This document shows positions 16,962 through 25,986 of a stretch of DNA of 64,000 nt, piece after piece. Within the stretch, counting starts at the first letter, position 1; each line of letters starts with the position of its first letter. The notes beneath the pieces are model-generated. The model was not told the DNA's origin, did not search any database, and saw only the letters and a program-made list of their open reading frames with translations. The translations under genes were made by a program, and so were the position numbers. Source of the DNA: Actinomycetota bacterium (GTDB lineage Bacteria; Actinomycetota; Acidimicrobiia; IMCC26256; JAENVU01); NCBI GenBank assembly GCA_016870395.1, contig VGBT01000010.1:20347-84346 (forward strand). The letters are read 5' to 3'.

Positions 16962-18815
16962 GTGCTGACGTCCGCCGCGATGCCGCCTGACGCGAGGCGC
17001 AGACGGTCGCCGGACGGGCTGGTCGCGCTGGCCTCGGTGCTCCTGGTGATCGCTCCCGTGGTCGTCGCAACGGCGCGTGCCGTCGCGAACGGCTGGATCC
17101 CGATCAGCGACGACGCGTACTTCCCGATCCGAGCCCGCGACGTGTTCAGCGGGCAGCTGCCGCTGCTCGGGCTCGCGACCTCGGCGTCGTTGGAGGCGGG
17201 CCAGAGCCTGAGCCATCCCGGACCGATGCTGTTCGACCTCCTCGCGGTCCCGGTGGCTCTCTTCGGCTCCGCCGAGGGCACCGCGATCGGGATCGGGCTG
17301 ATCAACACCGCGATGATCGTCGGCATTGCCGTGGTCGCCCGGCGTCGGGGCGGCGATCTGCTCGTGATCGTGGCCATGCTGCCGACCGCGCTGCTCTGCT
17401 GGTCGATGGGCAGCGAGCTGCTCTTCGACCCGTGGCAACCGCACAGCCTGCTCCTGCCGTTTCTGTGCTTCTGCTTCCTGGCCTGGGGCATGAGCTGCGG
17501 CGACCTCGTGCTCGTTCCCTGGGCGGTCGTCGTCGGGAGCCTGATCGTGCAGAGCCACGTCAGCTACGGCTACCTCGTCCCGATGCTCGGCGCGTGGGGT
17601 ATCGGCGCGCTGGCCGTGCACCTGTGGCGCAGGCGGGGTGGGGAAGAACATGAAGGTCACAACGGTGCCGACGGCCGCGAGGGTGGCTGTGTTCGGGAGG
17701 TGGCGACCACGCGGCGCCGGCTCGCGGTGGTGAGCGTGGTGACCCTGGTCGTGCTCGTCGCGTGCTGGGCCCAGCCGCTCTGGGAGCAGGTCGCCGGCGA
17801 CGGGAACCTGACCGCGCTGGCGCAGACCTCGGGTGAGGCCGACACTCTGACGCTCGGCGCCGAGCGGGGCCTGCGGGTGATGAGTCGTGTGCTCGCCACA
17901 CCGCCGTTTTGGGGGCGGCCGTCGTTCGCCGACGCGCTCGCACCGGCCGGGCGCGGCGCGACGTCGGGACCTGGTGGCGTCGGCCTCGCCTCGATCCCGT
18001 CCACGACCACCGCGCTGGCGTCGATGGCGATGCTCGCGCTGGTGCTGCTCGCGTGCGGGCTTGCGGCGCGTCGGCGCGCGCCGTCGGCGCTCCACGCGGT
18101 CGTCACCGCCGGAATTGCGCTCGTGATGGCATGGGTGACGGCCGCTCGGATTCCGATCGCGATCTACGGGGTCGGCGCGCACACGCTTCGCTGGCTGTGG
18201 CCGGTCGGCGCGTTCTTGCTGTTCGCGGTGCTCGCCACCGTGGTCGAGTGCTGGACCCGGCCCGCGCCGGCGCGCCATACGACCGTGGTCGAGGTGGTGC
18301 TCGCCGCGGCGACGCTCGTCGTGGTTACGCTGAACCTGCCCGACTACAACGCGGGCGTGGGGCCCTCGCTCAACCGATGGGCGATCCCGGTGATCCGTGA
18401 CCTGAACACCCAGCTCGGCGAGAACCGCCCCGACGGCCCGGTGCTGCTCGACATGGAGGGCCTGTACTTCCTGGAGCCGTACAGCACGCCGCTGCTCGCC
18501 CGGCTCCAGGAGCTCGACGTCGGCTTCGTGACCGACGACGAGACCCAGGTGCGCCAGATCGGCACCGACCGGCGCTACGACGGGCAGAACGCACGGACGC
18601 GCGTCTTCTACCGGTTCGGCGACGCCGCGCTCGCGACTGCGCCGGACGCCCGTCGTCTCGCGCTGCACGTCGGGCTCGACCGCGCCGAGCAGGAGGAGCT
18701 GGATCGGCTCGAGGCCTCGGGCGCGCGCACGCCGCGCTACTACGAGCTGCTGTCACGTTGGGACCAGCAGACCGTCGCGATCTTCGCGGCGCCGATCCCG
18801 GACGCGCCGCGATGA
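16962..18815 (+). CDS. 617-residue polytopic membrane protein, paralogue A
   Basis: About eleven membrane spans and a soluble C-terminal domain from about residue 455. Hallmarks are ISDDAYFPIRARDVF and SHPGPMLFDL in the first loop, MGSELLFDPWQPH mid-protein, and EPYSTPLLARLQELDVGF in the tail. The next gene encodes a clear paralogue of exactly the same length, and the pair overlaps by 4 bases. I do not recognise a named family; the acidic first loop and overall layout suggest a GT-C glycosyltransferase using a lipid-linked donor. TACGAT at 16951-16956 just upstream of the GTG could be a -10 box for a leaderless transcript. Confidence 0.75.
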   Translation: MLTSAAMPPDARRRRSPDGLVALASVLLVIAPVVVATARAVANGWIPISDDAYFPIRARDVFSGQLPLLGLATSASLEAGQSLSHPGPMLFDLLAVPVALFGSAEGTAIGIGLINTAMIVGIAVVARRRGGDLLVIVAMLPTALLCWSMGSELLFDPWQPHSLLLPFLCFCFLAWGMSCGDLVLVPWAVVVGSLIVQSHVSYGYLVPMLGAWGIGALAVHLWRRRGGEEHEGHNGADGREGGCVREVATTRRRLAVVSVVTLVVLVACWAQPLWEQVAGDGNLTALAQTSGEADTLTLGAERGLRVMSRVLATPPFWGRPSFADALAPAGRGATSGPGGVGLASIPSTTTALASMAMLALVLLACGLAARRRAPSALHAVVTAGIALVMAWVTAARIPIAIYGVGAHTLRWLWPVGAFLLFAVLATVVECWTRPAPARHTTVVEVVLAAATLVVVTLNLPDYNAGVGPSLNRWAIPVIRDLNTQLGENRPDGPVLLDMEGLYFLEPYSTPLLARLQELDVGFVTDDETQVRQIGTDRRYDGQNARTRVFYRFGDAALATAPDARRLALHVGLDRAEQEELDRLEASGARTPRYYELLSRWDQQTVAIFAAPIPDAPR

Positions 18816-20665
18816 CCGACGAGGCGATGGTGCGTGCCGCAGGCGGCCGGTGGAGCCGGGCGTGGGTGATCGCCGTCGTGGCCGTCCTCGTTTCGGTGGT
18901 CGTGGCCACAGCCCGCGCCGTCCTCGACGGCTGGGTCCCGATCGGCGACAACGCGTTTTTCGCGATCCGCGCCCGCGATGTGTTCAGCTCGCACATCCCG
19001 TTGCTGGGAACGTGGACGTCGGCCTCGCTCACCGTCGGCACCGACGTCAACAACCCCGGGCCGCTGCTCTTCGACCTGTACGCGGTGTCGGCGACCCTCT
19101 TCGGCACGCAGGCGGGTGTCGCGATCGGCCCCGCGCTGCTCAACGTCGCGTCGATCCTCGGGATCGCGTGGATGGCCCACCGGCGCGGCGGCGGGCTGCT
19201 CGTGGCCGTCGCGATGCTCGTGACCGCGGGCCTGACCTGGTCGATGGGCAGCGAGCTGCTTTTCGACCCGTGGCAACCGCACGCGCTGGTACTGCCGTTT
19301 TTCTGCTTCTGCTTTCTGGCGTGGTCGCTCGCCTGCGGTGACCTGCCGGCGCTGCCGTGGGCCGTCGGCGTCGCGAGCCTTCTCGTGCAGACGCACCTCA
19401 CGTTCTCGTACCTCGTCCCCGCGCTCGGGCTGTGGGGAATGATCGGGCTGGTCCTCTCGGCGCGCCGGGCCCGGAGACTCGGCACCGACCGGCCCGTGAC
19501 GCGTCGGCGCGTCGTGCTTACCGGCACAACGACGCTCGCGGTGGGGATCGCGTGCTGGCTGCAGCCGCTCGCGGAGCAGATCGGTCGCGACCAGAACCTC
19601 ACGCGCCTGGCCGGCTCGGCCCGCGCGCCCCAGGGCGACGTGGTCGGGGTCGCCCACAGCGTCCAGGTGATGGCCAAGGTGCTGAGCCTGCCGCCGTGGT
19701 TCCTGCGGCCCTCGTTCGCGAGCGCGTTCGAGCCTGCCTCCGCCGGTCCGCACGGCGGCCCGGGGGGTCTCGGGTTGGCGTCGCTGCCGTCGCTCGGCCT
19801 CGCTGCGGCGTCGCTGCTCGCCTGGGTCGCATTCCTGGCCGGCGCCGGGTGGCTCGCCTGGCGGCTGGGCGACCGGCCCGGCACACTGGCGGTGGTCACC
19901 GCGCTGGTCGGTCTGGCTGCCGGGTGCTTCACCGCGGCGCGCATCCCCACCGAGGTGTTCGGCGTCGCCAGCCACCAGTTCCGCTGGCTGTGGCCGCTGA
20001 GCGCGTTCGCCGCCTTCACGGTGCTCGCCGTGCTGTTGCGGGCTGTGTGCGTCCGCCGCCCGGCCCGTGCCGGCGTGGTGCAGGTCGCGCTGTTGGGTGC
20101 AGTCGCCGTGCTCGTGGTGCTCACACTGCCCTCGTACAACCCCGAGGCCGGGCCGGGGGCGAGCACCTGGGCGATCCCCGTGATGCGCGAGGTCGATCGG
20201 CAGCTCGCGTCGGTCGAAGGCAAGGGCCCGCTGCTCTTCGACTTCCGCAACGCGGTGTTCGCCGAGCCCTACAGCACGCCGATCATGGCCGAGCTGCAAC
20301 GGCGCGGCGTGGAGTTCGTCGTCGACGACCGGAGCCTCGTACGCCAGCTCGGCCCTACCCGCGAATACGACGGCGACAACGCGCGCGCCCGGATCTTCTA
20401 CCGCCTGGGCGATGCCGCGCTCGAGACCCCTGCCGGGGCCGAGCGGGTCGCGTTCCACCGCGGGCTCAGCGCGGCGGAGCGGCGCGAACGGCATCGCCTG
20501 CGTGCCGAGATCGACCTCGCGGGTCTCGATGAGGTCGAGGACGACCCGGTATGGGCCGATCGGCTCGCGCGGTTCCGCGAGCTCGACCGACGCTGGGAAT
20601 GGGAGACCATCGCGGTGTTCGTCGCCCCGATCGAGCCCGAGGCGTCGGCGGCGAGCTCTGGGTGA
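18812..20665 (+). CDS. 617-residue polytopic membrane protein, paralogue B
   Basis: A tandem paralogue of the preceding protein. The ATG overlaps the previous stop (ATGA). It shares ATARAVLDGWVPIGDN, IRARDVFSS, NPGPLLFDLYAV, MGSELLFDPWQPH with CFCFLAW, RWLWPLSAF and AEPYSTPIMAEL in the same order. The C-terminal tail (ERRERHRLRAEIDLAGLD) differs most from paralogue A, so the soluble ends have diverged while the membrane core is kept, which fits transfer to different acceptors (inference). The gene ends 13 bases before the convergent acyltransferase. Confidence 0.75.
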   Translation: MTDEAMVRAAGGRWSRAWVIAVVAVLVSVVVATARAVLDGWVPIGDNAFFAIRARDVFSSHIPLLGTWTSASLTVGTDVNNPGPLLFDLYAVSATLFGTQAGVAIGPALLNVASILGIAWMAHRRGGGLLVAVAMLVTAGLTWSMGSELLFDPWQPHALVLPFFCFCFLAWSLACGDLPALPWAVGVASLLVQTHLTFSYLVPALGLWGMIGLVLSARRARRLGTDRPVTRRRVVLTGTTTLAVGIACWLQPLAEQIGRDQNLTRLAGSARAPQGDVVGVAHSVQVMAKVLSLPPWFLRPSFASAFEPASAGPHGGPGGLGLASLPSLGLAAASLLAWVAFLAGAGWLAWRLGDRPGTLAVVTALVGLAAGCFTAARIPTEVFGVASHQFRWLWPLSAFAAFTVLAVLLRAVCVRRPARAGVVQVALLGAVAVLVVLTLPSYNPEAGPGASTWAIPVMREVDRQLASVEGKGPLLFDFRNAVFAEPYSTPIMAELQRRGVEFVVDDRSLVRQLGPTREYDGDNARARIFYRLGDAALETPAGAERVAFHRGLSAAERRERHRLRAEIDLAGLDEVEDDPVWADRLARFRELDRRWEWETIAVFVAPIEPEASAASSG

Positions 20666-20678
20666 GCGCGGGCCGCGC

Positions 20679-21953
20679 TCAGGTGCCGGCGTCGCGGGTG
20701 GCGGGGCGCGGCGTTGGCAGCGATCTGCCCACGAGGTGCTTGAGGCGCAGCACCGGTCGTTCGAGCGCGTACCAGCTGATCGTCGCCGCGAAGATCGTGA
20801 GGAGGGTGACCGCGGCGACGAACGCGAACCACGGCACACTGACGAGCTCGTTGGTGTGCCAGCGGAACGGGACGTCGCTCGTGTACACAGTGAAGGCCTG
20901 CAGCCCCGTCCACGACAGGTACCGGTCGATCAACGGCTCCTGCCAGAGGTAGATGCCGTACGAGATGGTGCCGAGGTACACGATCACGCCGCTCATCAGG
21001 AACCGGCGCACCGGGCTGCTGGTGCGGACCTGGGGTCCGAAGACCGCGGGGAGCACGAGGAACAGCGCGACGAGCGCGTACAGGTAGTGCTGGCCCCACA
21101 GGAGGTGGCGGGCGATCTCCGGCGTCTCGTAGGGGAGTCCCGCGCCGAGCGACACCCAGACGACCGCGCCGAGCGCGAGGAGCCAGCACACCAGGGGTGC
21201 GGCGCGGGTGTCGAGGCGCAGCGGCGTCGGCCGGCCGAGGTCGCGCACGCCGATGCTGAGCACCGCAAGCAACATCCCGATCGCAAAGACGTCGAGCCAC
21301 CAGGGCAGCAGCAGCTTGAGCTGGCCGACGCGGCCACCGGGTAGACCGAGTGACAGCACGATCGCCTTGTACGCGACCGACATGATGACAAGCAGCCCGA
21401 CGCCGACGAGTTCGCGCCGGACCCGATCGGCGTTGCGGGCGACGAGGCCGACCAACGCAACCCAGATCGGGACGAAAACGTAGAAGGCGACCTCCGTCGA
21501 GAGCGTCCACGACTGGGGGAGCGGACCGATGGCATGCGTGACGCTGTACGGGTGCAGCAGCGTCACGTCGAGCACGAAGCTCTTGAGGTCGCCGAACGCC
21601 TTGTCGCCGAAGCCGAAGACCACGACGGCGAGCACCAGCCAGTAGGCCGGGTAGATGCGCAGGAAACGGCGCCAGAAGTAGGGCGCCGCGGCGGGCACGG
21701 GACGCCCCAGGATCCGCGCGCGCGCGAAGGGTCGGTAGATCAGGAAGCCCGAGAGGACGAAGAAGACCGTGACGCCGCCGTCCATCCGCGCCCAGAACGG
21801 GCCGAACAGGTTCTCGGAGTTGGCGCCTCCTGCGTAGGCCAGGTGCGTCGTGAGCACCGCGAACGCGGCGAGCGCGCGCAGGCCGTCGAAGCAGGGGAAC
21901 CTGTTCTCGCCGGTGCCGTGGTCGAGCGAGGCCACCGGGCCGGTCGCGGCCAT
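20679..21953 (-). CDS. Acyltransferase-3 family membrane protein (OafA-like, no SGNH domain)
   Basis: A 424-residue protein with FPCFDGLRALAAFAVLTTH at the N-terminus, GVTVFFVLSGFLIYRPF, RRFLRIYPAYW and SWTLSTEVAFYVFVP, the conserved core of acyltransferase-3 enzymes, and about ten spans ending with a basic tail. Unlike the 14973-16904 protein it has no SGNH domain, so it would act alone or with a separate partner. Role: O-acylation of a sugar in a surface glycan or glycolipid. The start is the ATG at 21951-21953. It is divergent from the epimerase operon, with 87 bases between them. Confidence 0.88.
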   Translation of the reverse strand: MAATGPVASLDHGTGENRFPCFDGLRALAAFAVLTTHLAYAGGANSENLFGPFWARMDGGVTVFFVLSGFLIYRPFARARILGRPVPAAAPYFWRRFLRIYPAYWLVLAVVVFGFGDKAFGDLKSFVLDVTLLHPYSVTHAIGPLPQSWTLSTEVAFYVFVPIWVALVGLVARNADRVRRELVGVGLLVIMSVAYKAIVLSLGLPGGRVGQLKLLLPWWLDVFAIGMLLAVLSIGVRDLGRPTPLRLDTRAAPLVCWLLALGAVVWVSLGAGLPYETPEIARHLLWGQHYLYALVALFLVLPAVFGPQVRTSSPVRRFLMSGVIVYLGTISYGIYLWQEPLIDRYLSWTGLQAFTVYTSDVPFRWHTNELVSVPWFAFVAAVTLLTIFAATISWYALERPVLRLKHLVGRSLPTPRPATRDAGT

Positions 21954-22040
21954 CGCGGCGAGTCTACGGGGGCACCCCCACCCCGGGCGCGCCGGGGCTC
22001 GGGTTTTGCCCGGCGCGACCGGCGCGGCTATGCAGAGGGC

Positions 22041-23099
22041 GTGCCCACGAGCGAATCCCCGCCGGTCGATCCCGGCCGCGCCCGCGACGGCGTTGCCGTC
22101 GTCACAGGCGCGGGAGGCTGGCTCGGTGTGAACCTGTTGCGAGCGCTCACCGGGACCCGCAGCCGGGTCCGCTGCCTGGTGCACGACCCGGCCCAAGCCC
22201 CGCAGCTCGCGCTGATCGACGATGTGTTCGACGTCGTCGTGGGCGACGTGCGCGACCCCACCGCACTCGCGACGCTCTTCGAGGGCGTGTCGGCAGCGAC
22301 GGTCTTTCACGCGGCCGCCGTCATCCATCCGGCCGGACGGACCCGCGAGTTCTTCGACGTCAACGTCGGAGGGACCGAGCTCGTGCTCGACGCGGCGGTG
22401 CGGAGCGGCTCGGCGCGGTTCGTGCACGTGTCGTCGAACTCGGTGTGCGGCGCGAACCCCGGACCGGACGACCGGTTCACCGAGGAGTCGCCCTACGCCC
22501 CCTACATGGGCTACGGCCAGTCGAAGGAGGAAGCCGAGCGCCTCGTGGCGCGGGCGAGCGACCGCGGCGACCTCGAGACGGTCGTCGTGCGGGCACCCTG
22601 GTTCTACGGACCGTTCCAACCCGACCGTCAGACCCGCTTCCTCGCCACGGCCCGTCGGGGTCGCTTCCCGCTCGTCGGCGACGGCTCGAACCGGCGCTCG
22701 ATGGTCTACACGCAGAACCTCGTCGACGGCCTTCTGCTCGCCGCGTCGGTCCCGGCGGCCGCGGGGCGCACCTACTGGATCGCCGACGGCGAGCCGGTGG
22801 CGATGCGCGACGTGATCGCGACTGTTCGGGCCGCGTTCGTCGCCGAGGGGATGGAGGTGTCGGGGGGGTCACCCCGGATGCCGCGCCTGGTCGGCGTGGT
22901 CGCGGAGCACGTCGACGCGCTGCTGCAGCGCGGCGGTCGGTATTCGCAGACCATCCACGTGCTGGGCGAGCTCAAGGACACGATCGCGTGCGACATCTCC
23001 CGAGCGCGCCGCGAGCTCGGCTACGAGCCGCAGGTCGACCTGCTCGAGGGGATGCGCCGCAGCATCCGGTGGTGTCTCGACCACGGCCACGCGCTCTGA
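22041..23099 (+). CDS. Extended SDR: NAD-dependent epimerase/3-beta-HSD-like dehydrogenase
   Basis: A 352-residue protein with the glycine motif VVTGAGGWLGVNLLRAL, VVGDVRD, a Ser in HVSSNSVCG and the catalytic YGQSKEEAE (Y-x-x-x-K), as in extended short-chain dehydrogenases. APWFYGPFQPDRQ and DISRARRELGYEP are typical C-terminal segments. It could be a nucleotide-sugar epimerase/dehydratase or a sterol-type dehydrogenase; the cluster favours a sugar nucleotide. The GTG start was chosen because it precedes the Rossmann strand by about 20 residues. The stop overlaps the ATG of a second SDR gene. Confidence 0.8.
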   Translation: MPTSESPPVDPGRARDGVAVVTGAGGWLGVNLLRALTGTRSRVRCLVHDPAQAPQLALIDDVFDVVVGDVRDPTALATLFEGVSAATVFHAAAVIHPAGRTREFFDVNVGGTELVLDAAVRSGSARFVHVSSNSVCGANPGPDDRFTEESPYAPYMGYGQSKEEAERLVARASDRGDLETVVVRAPWFYGPFQPDRQTRFLATARRGRFPLVGDGSNRRSMVYTQNLVDGLLLAASVPAAAGRTYWIADGEPVAMRDVIATVRAAFVAEGMEVSGGSPRMPRLVGVVAEHVDALLQRGGRYSQTIHVLGELKDTIACDISRARRELGYEPQVDLLEGMRRSIRWCLDHGHAL

Positions 23100-24124
23100 T
23101 GGCGCGGACGTTCCTCGTCACCGGCGGTAGCGGCTACTTCGGCGGGGTGCTCGTCGACCGGTGCCTCGAGCGCGGAGACCAGGTGCGGATCCTCGACGTG
23201 AACGCACCCTCGGAGCTGCGCGACGGCGTCGATCTCGTGCAGGGCGACGTGCGCGATGCAGACACGGTGCGGGCCGCGTGCGACGGCGTCGACGTGGTGC
23301 TGCACAACATTGCGCAGGTGCCCCTCGCACGCGACCGCGACCTGTTCTGGTCGGTCAACGTCTCGGGGACGGCCCAGGTCCTCGTGGCCGCCCGCGATGC
23401 GGGCGTGCAGAAGGTGGTCCACACCTCGTCGAGCGCGGTGTACGGCATCCCGGAGGCCAATCCCGTCACCGAGCAGACCAAACCGCGACCGCTCGAGGCC
23501 TACGGTCGCGCCAAGCTCGAGGCGGAGGCGCTGTGCGCCGACGCGACCCGTTCGGGCCTCGACGTCACGATCATCCGGCCCCGCACGATCCTCGGGCACG
23601 GCCGCCTCGGGATCATGAGCGCGCTCTACGACTTCGTCGCCGCGGGCGCGCCGGTGTACGTGCTGGGGTCTGGCGACAACCGTTACCAGTTCGTCCACGC
23701 CGACGACCTCGCCGACGCGTGCCTGCGGGCGGCGGACCGTGCCGGCCCGGCCGCGTACAACGTGGGCGCGACGGAGTTCGGGACGATGCGGGAGACGCTC
23801 GAGGCCCTGGTCGAGTCGGCCGGCACCGGATCACGGGTGCGCTCGCTGCCGGTGGGTCCTGCCCGCGTCGCGATGCGGGCAGCGAGTCTGATCGGTGCGG
23901 CGCCGTTCGCGCCGTACCATTGGCTCCTCTACAGCGAGTCGCTCTGGTTCGACACCGCGCGCGCCCGCAACGAGCTCGACTGGAGCCCGCGCCTGTCGAA
24001 CGCGCAGATGATCGTCGAGAGCTACGAGTGGTATCTCGGGCACCGGGATGGCGAGGCCACGGGCTCGCACCACCAGTCGCCGGTGAGGCTCGGCCTGCTC
24101 GGGCTGCTCAAGCGCCTCCCGTAA
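23099..24124 (+). CDS. Extended SDR: NAD-dependent epimerase/dehydratase
   Basis: A 341-residue protein starting MARTFLVTGGSGYFGG (cofactor glycine motif). VQGDVRDADTV, HTSSSAVYG (catalytic Ser) and YGRAKLEAEA (Y-x-x-x-K) follow, then RPRTILGHGRLG and FVHADDLADAC. It overlaps the previous SDR stop by 1 base, so the two are translated together. Two consecutive SDRs in a glycan island suggest successive steps making a modified nucleotide sugar, but the substrate cannot be read from sequence. A nested palindromic repeat begins 14 bases after the stop. Confidence 0.82.
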   Translation: MARTFLVTGGSGYFGGVLVDRCLERGDQVRILDVNAPSELRDGVDLVQGDVRDADTVRAACDGVDVVLHNIAQVPLARDRDLFWSVNVSGTAQVLVAARDAGVQKVVHTSSSAVYGIPEANPVTEQTKPRPLEAYGRAKLEAEALCADATRSGLDVTIIRPRTILGHGRLGIMSALYDFVAAGAPVYVLGSGDNRYQFVHADDLADACLRAADRAGPAAYNVGATEFGTMRETLEALVESAGTGSRVRSLPVGPARVAMRAASLIGAAPFAPYHWLLYSESLWFDTARARNELDWSPRLSNAQMIVESYEWYLGHRDGEATGSHHQSPVRLGLLGLLKRLP

Positions 24125-24138
24125 CCCGGCCCCCCGGT

Positions 24139-24187
24139 GCTTTGGCGTCACCACACCGCGATAGTCGCGGTCTGCTGACGCCAAAGC
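24139..24187. repeat. 49-bp nested palindromic element, copy 1
   Basis: Perfect 12-bp arms GCTTTGGCGTCA (24139-24150) and TGACGCCAAAGC (24176-24187) enclose a second perfect stem, ACCGCGA (24155-24161) with TCGCGGT (24165-24171). The reverse complement aligns without gaps to 55001-55049 at 38 of 49 bases. It lies between convergent genes and could act as a bidirectional terminator, but conservation of the loop bases as well as the arms points to a dispersed REP-like or MITE-like element. Confidence 0.8.
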
Positions 24188-24199
24188 CCTGGATGGGGG

Positions 24200-25621
24200 T
24201 CAGGTGGTGGCGAGGAAGTGCTCGGCGTTGCGTGATGCGAGCGCCATGATCGCCGCCTGTGGGTTGACGCCCGGTGCGTCGGGGATCAGCGAGGCGTCGC
24301 TCACCCGCAGGTTCCCGTGACCCCAGACCCGTCCGAAGGAGTCGGCGCCGGTGAGCTTGCGGTCCTCGCCCATCCGCACGGTCGACGTCAGGTGCACGGT
24401 CATGAGGTTGGCGCGCGAGCGTGACAGCGCATCCCACCACTCGACGAGCTGGGCGGGCGCGCGCACGACCGGGCCGCCGACGATCGACGGGTAGAGCTCG
24501 GTCGCGCCGGCGGCGAGGAGCAGCTCGCCGAGGTGCACGAGGCCGCGCGCGAGCCGGCTCAGGTCGGCGTCGGTGACGCGGTAGGAGACGAGCGGCGCGC
24601 TCAGGCCGGGGATCGCGATCACGCGCCCGCTGCCCTCACCGCGGATCGCGGCGTAGTAGACGACGACGTTCTCCCAGTCGGCGAGCGCGTCGTGGTAGTC
24701 GACTCCGGAGTCGGCGAGCGCGAGCGCGACCTGGCCGCGCCGGCTCGCTGAACCGCCGATCGTCAGGTACGGCGAGAACTCGGTGACACGGTGCATTGGC
24801 ACGTCGTCGTGGTCGAATGCCGAAGGGAATCGGGCCGCGACCTTGATCGTTGGGTGGAACTTGAGTCCCAACCCGATGTTGGCCCGAATGCCGCTGCGCT
24901 GGAGCAGCGCCGGCGTCTGGATCGCACCGCCGCACACGATCACGTGGTCCGCGGTCACGGTGACCGGTTCCCGGTGGCCGTCGGGATCGGTGCGGTGGCC
25001 CTTCGCGCCCACCGCGCGCCCGTCCCGGGTCACGAGCCGGTCGATCCGGAAGTCGGGCACGACCCGGGCACCGTCGGCGACGGCCCGCGGAATCATGGTG
25101 CGGGCCATCGTCTGCTTGGTCCCGCGGCCGTTGGCGTCGTAGCGGAAGACCCGGGCGAACTCCACCGCGCGCCATCCGAGCTTCGCGGCGCCGTCGGCGA
25201 GCACGGCAGAAGACGGCGGTGAGGCGACCGGCAGCATCGACACCCCGAGCTCGGCCTCGATGCGATCGGCGTAGCCGTCGAGCACGGCCGGGCTGAACTC
25301 GTCGATCGCGTAGGTCGCGCGCCACTCGTCGGCGAGGTCGGGCGGCAGTCGGTGGTACAGGCCGCTGTTGATCTCCGTGCTCCCGCCCACGCAACGCCCC
25401 TCGGCGTAGACGATGCCGGGCTGACCGAGCGCGGCGGCGAGGCCGCGGTGGCGGTACTTGGCAGCGAGCTCGTCGAGCGAGAACGGCTGGATCGCGTCGG
25501 GGTCGATCCAAGGACCCTCCTCGGCGATCACGACGTCACGCCCGGCGCGCGCCAGCGTTGCGGCGGTGACGGCGCCACCTGCGCCCGAACCGACGATGAG
25601 GACCTCGCTGGCGAGGATCAT
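24200..25621 (-). CDS. GMC-family FAD oxidoreductase
   Basis: A 473-residue flavoprotein: FAD motif LIVGSGAGGAVTAATLARAG near the N-terminus, GRCVGGSTEINSGLY (GMC signature region), then VIVCGGAIQTPALLQRSG and the C-terminal STVRMGEDR ... NLRVSDASLIPDAPGVNPQ catalytic/FAD segment with the active-site Asn and His region. GMC enzymes oxidise alcohols or sterols with oxygen or another acceptor. The ATG at 25621 overlaps the stop of a 107-residue gene by 4 bases, so a two-gene unit is likely. No signal peptide is seen, so it is probably cytoplasmic. Confidence 0.85.
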   Translation of the reverse strand: MILASEVLIVGSGAGGAVTAATLARAGRDVVIAEEGPWIDPDAIQPFSLDELAAKYRHRGLAAALGQPGIVYAEGRCVGGSTEINSGLYHRLPPDLADEWRATYAIDEFSPAVLDGYADRIEAELGVSMLPVASPPSSAVLADGAAKLGWRAVEFARVFRYDANGRGTKQTMARTMIPRAVADGARVVPDFRIDRLVTRDGRAVGAKGHRTDPDGHREPVTVTADHVIVCGGAIQTPALLQRSGIRANIGLGLKFHPTIKVAARFPSAFDHDDVPMHRVTEFSPYLTIGGSASRRGQVALALADSGVDYHDALADWENVVVYYAAIRGEGSGRVIAIPGLSAPLVSYRVTDADLSRLARGLVHLGELLLAAGATELYPSIVGGPVVRAPAQLVEWWDALSRSRANLMTVHLTSTVRMGEDRKLTGADSFGRVWGHGNLRVSDASLIPDAPGVNPQAAIMALASRNAEHFLATT

Positions 25622-25941
25622 TTGCTGCCGGCGGGGACTAGCTCCTCGGTCGCGAAGAGGACCAGCGAGGAGAGCAGGCGCGGGTACTGGCGGATCGGCC
25701 CGACCGGGTTGCGCTCCCAGCGGGCCATGCGCGCCGCGATGCTCGGGCCCTCCGACCGTCCGAGGCGCTCGCGCAGCCACGGCGCCGCGCCGAGGACGAC
25801 CGACTCGGCCGCCACTCCGAAGCGCAGCAGCTCGGGCATAGAGCGCAGGCAGCCCTCGACGAAGGCGGCTACGGACTCACGCTGGGCGTGGTCGAGGTTC
25901 TCCGAGAGGCTCGCGACGACGCGGCGTTCCAACCAGAGCAT
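25618..25941 (-). CDS. Small hypothetical protein coupled to the GMC oxidoreductase
   Basis: A 107-residue, mostly helical, soluble protein (LERRVVASLSENLDHAQRE ... RMARWERNPVGPIRQYPRLLSSL). It has no membrane span, Cys cluster or recognised motif. The 4-base overlap with the GMC gene suggests it is a small subunit or chaperone of that enzyme, as small partners are known for several GMC dehydrogenases; the similarity here is in gene arrangement only. It starts about 45 bases before the end of the opposing membrane glycosyltransferase gene's region. Confidence 0.6.
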   Translation of the reverse strand: MLWLERRVVASLSENLDHAQRESVAAFVEGCLRSMPELLRFGVAAESVVLGAAPWLRERLGRSEGPSIAARMARWERNPVGPIRQYPRLLSSLVLFATEELVPAGSK

Positions 25942-25986
25942 GGGGGGGGAGCATACCGACCGCCCATGGCGCCCCCGCCCAACCGA

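Noticed and set aside
16905..18668. Minus-strand extension of the SGNH acyltransferase to about 1230 residues
   Set aside because: It is antisense to the 617-residue paralogue A, with low-complexity charged composition; the conserved acyltransferase N-terminus begins at 16904.
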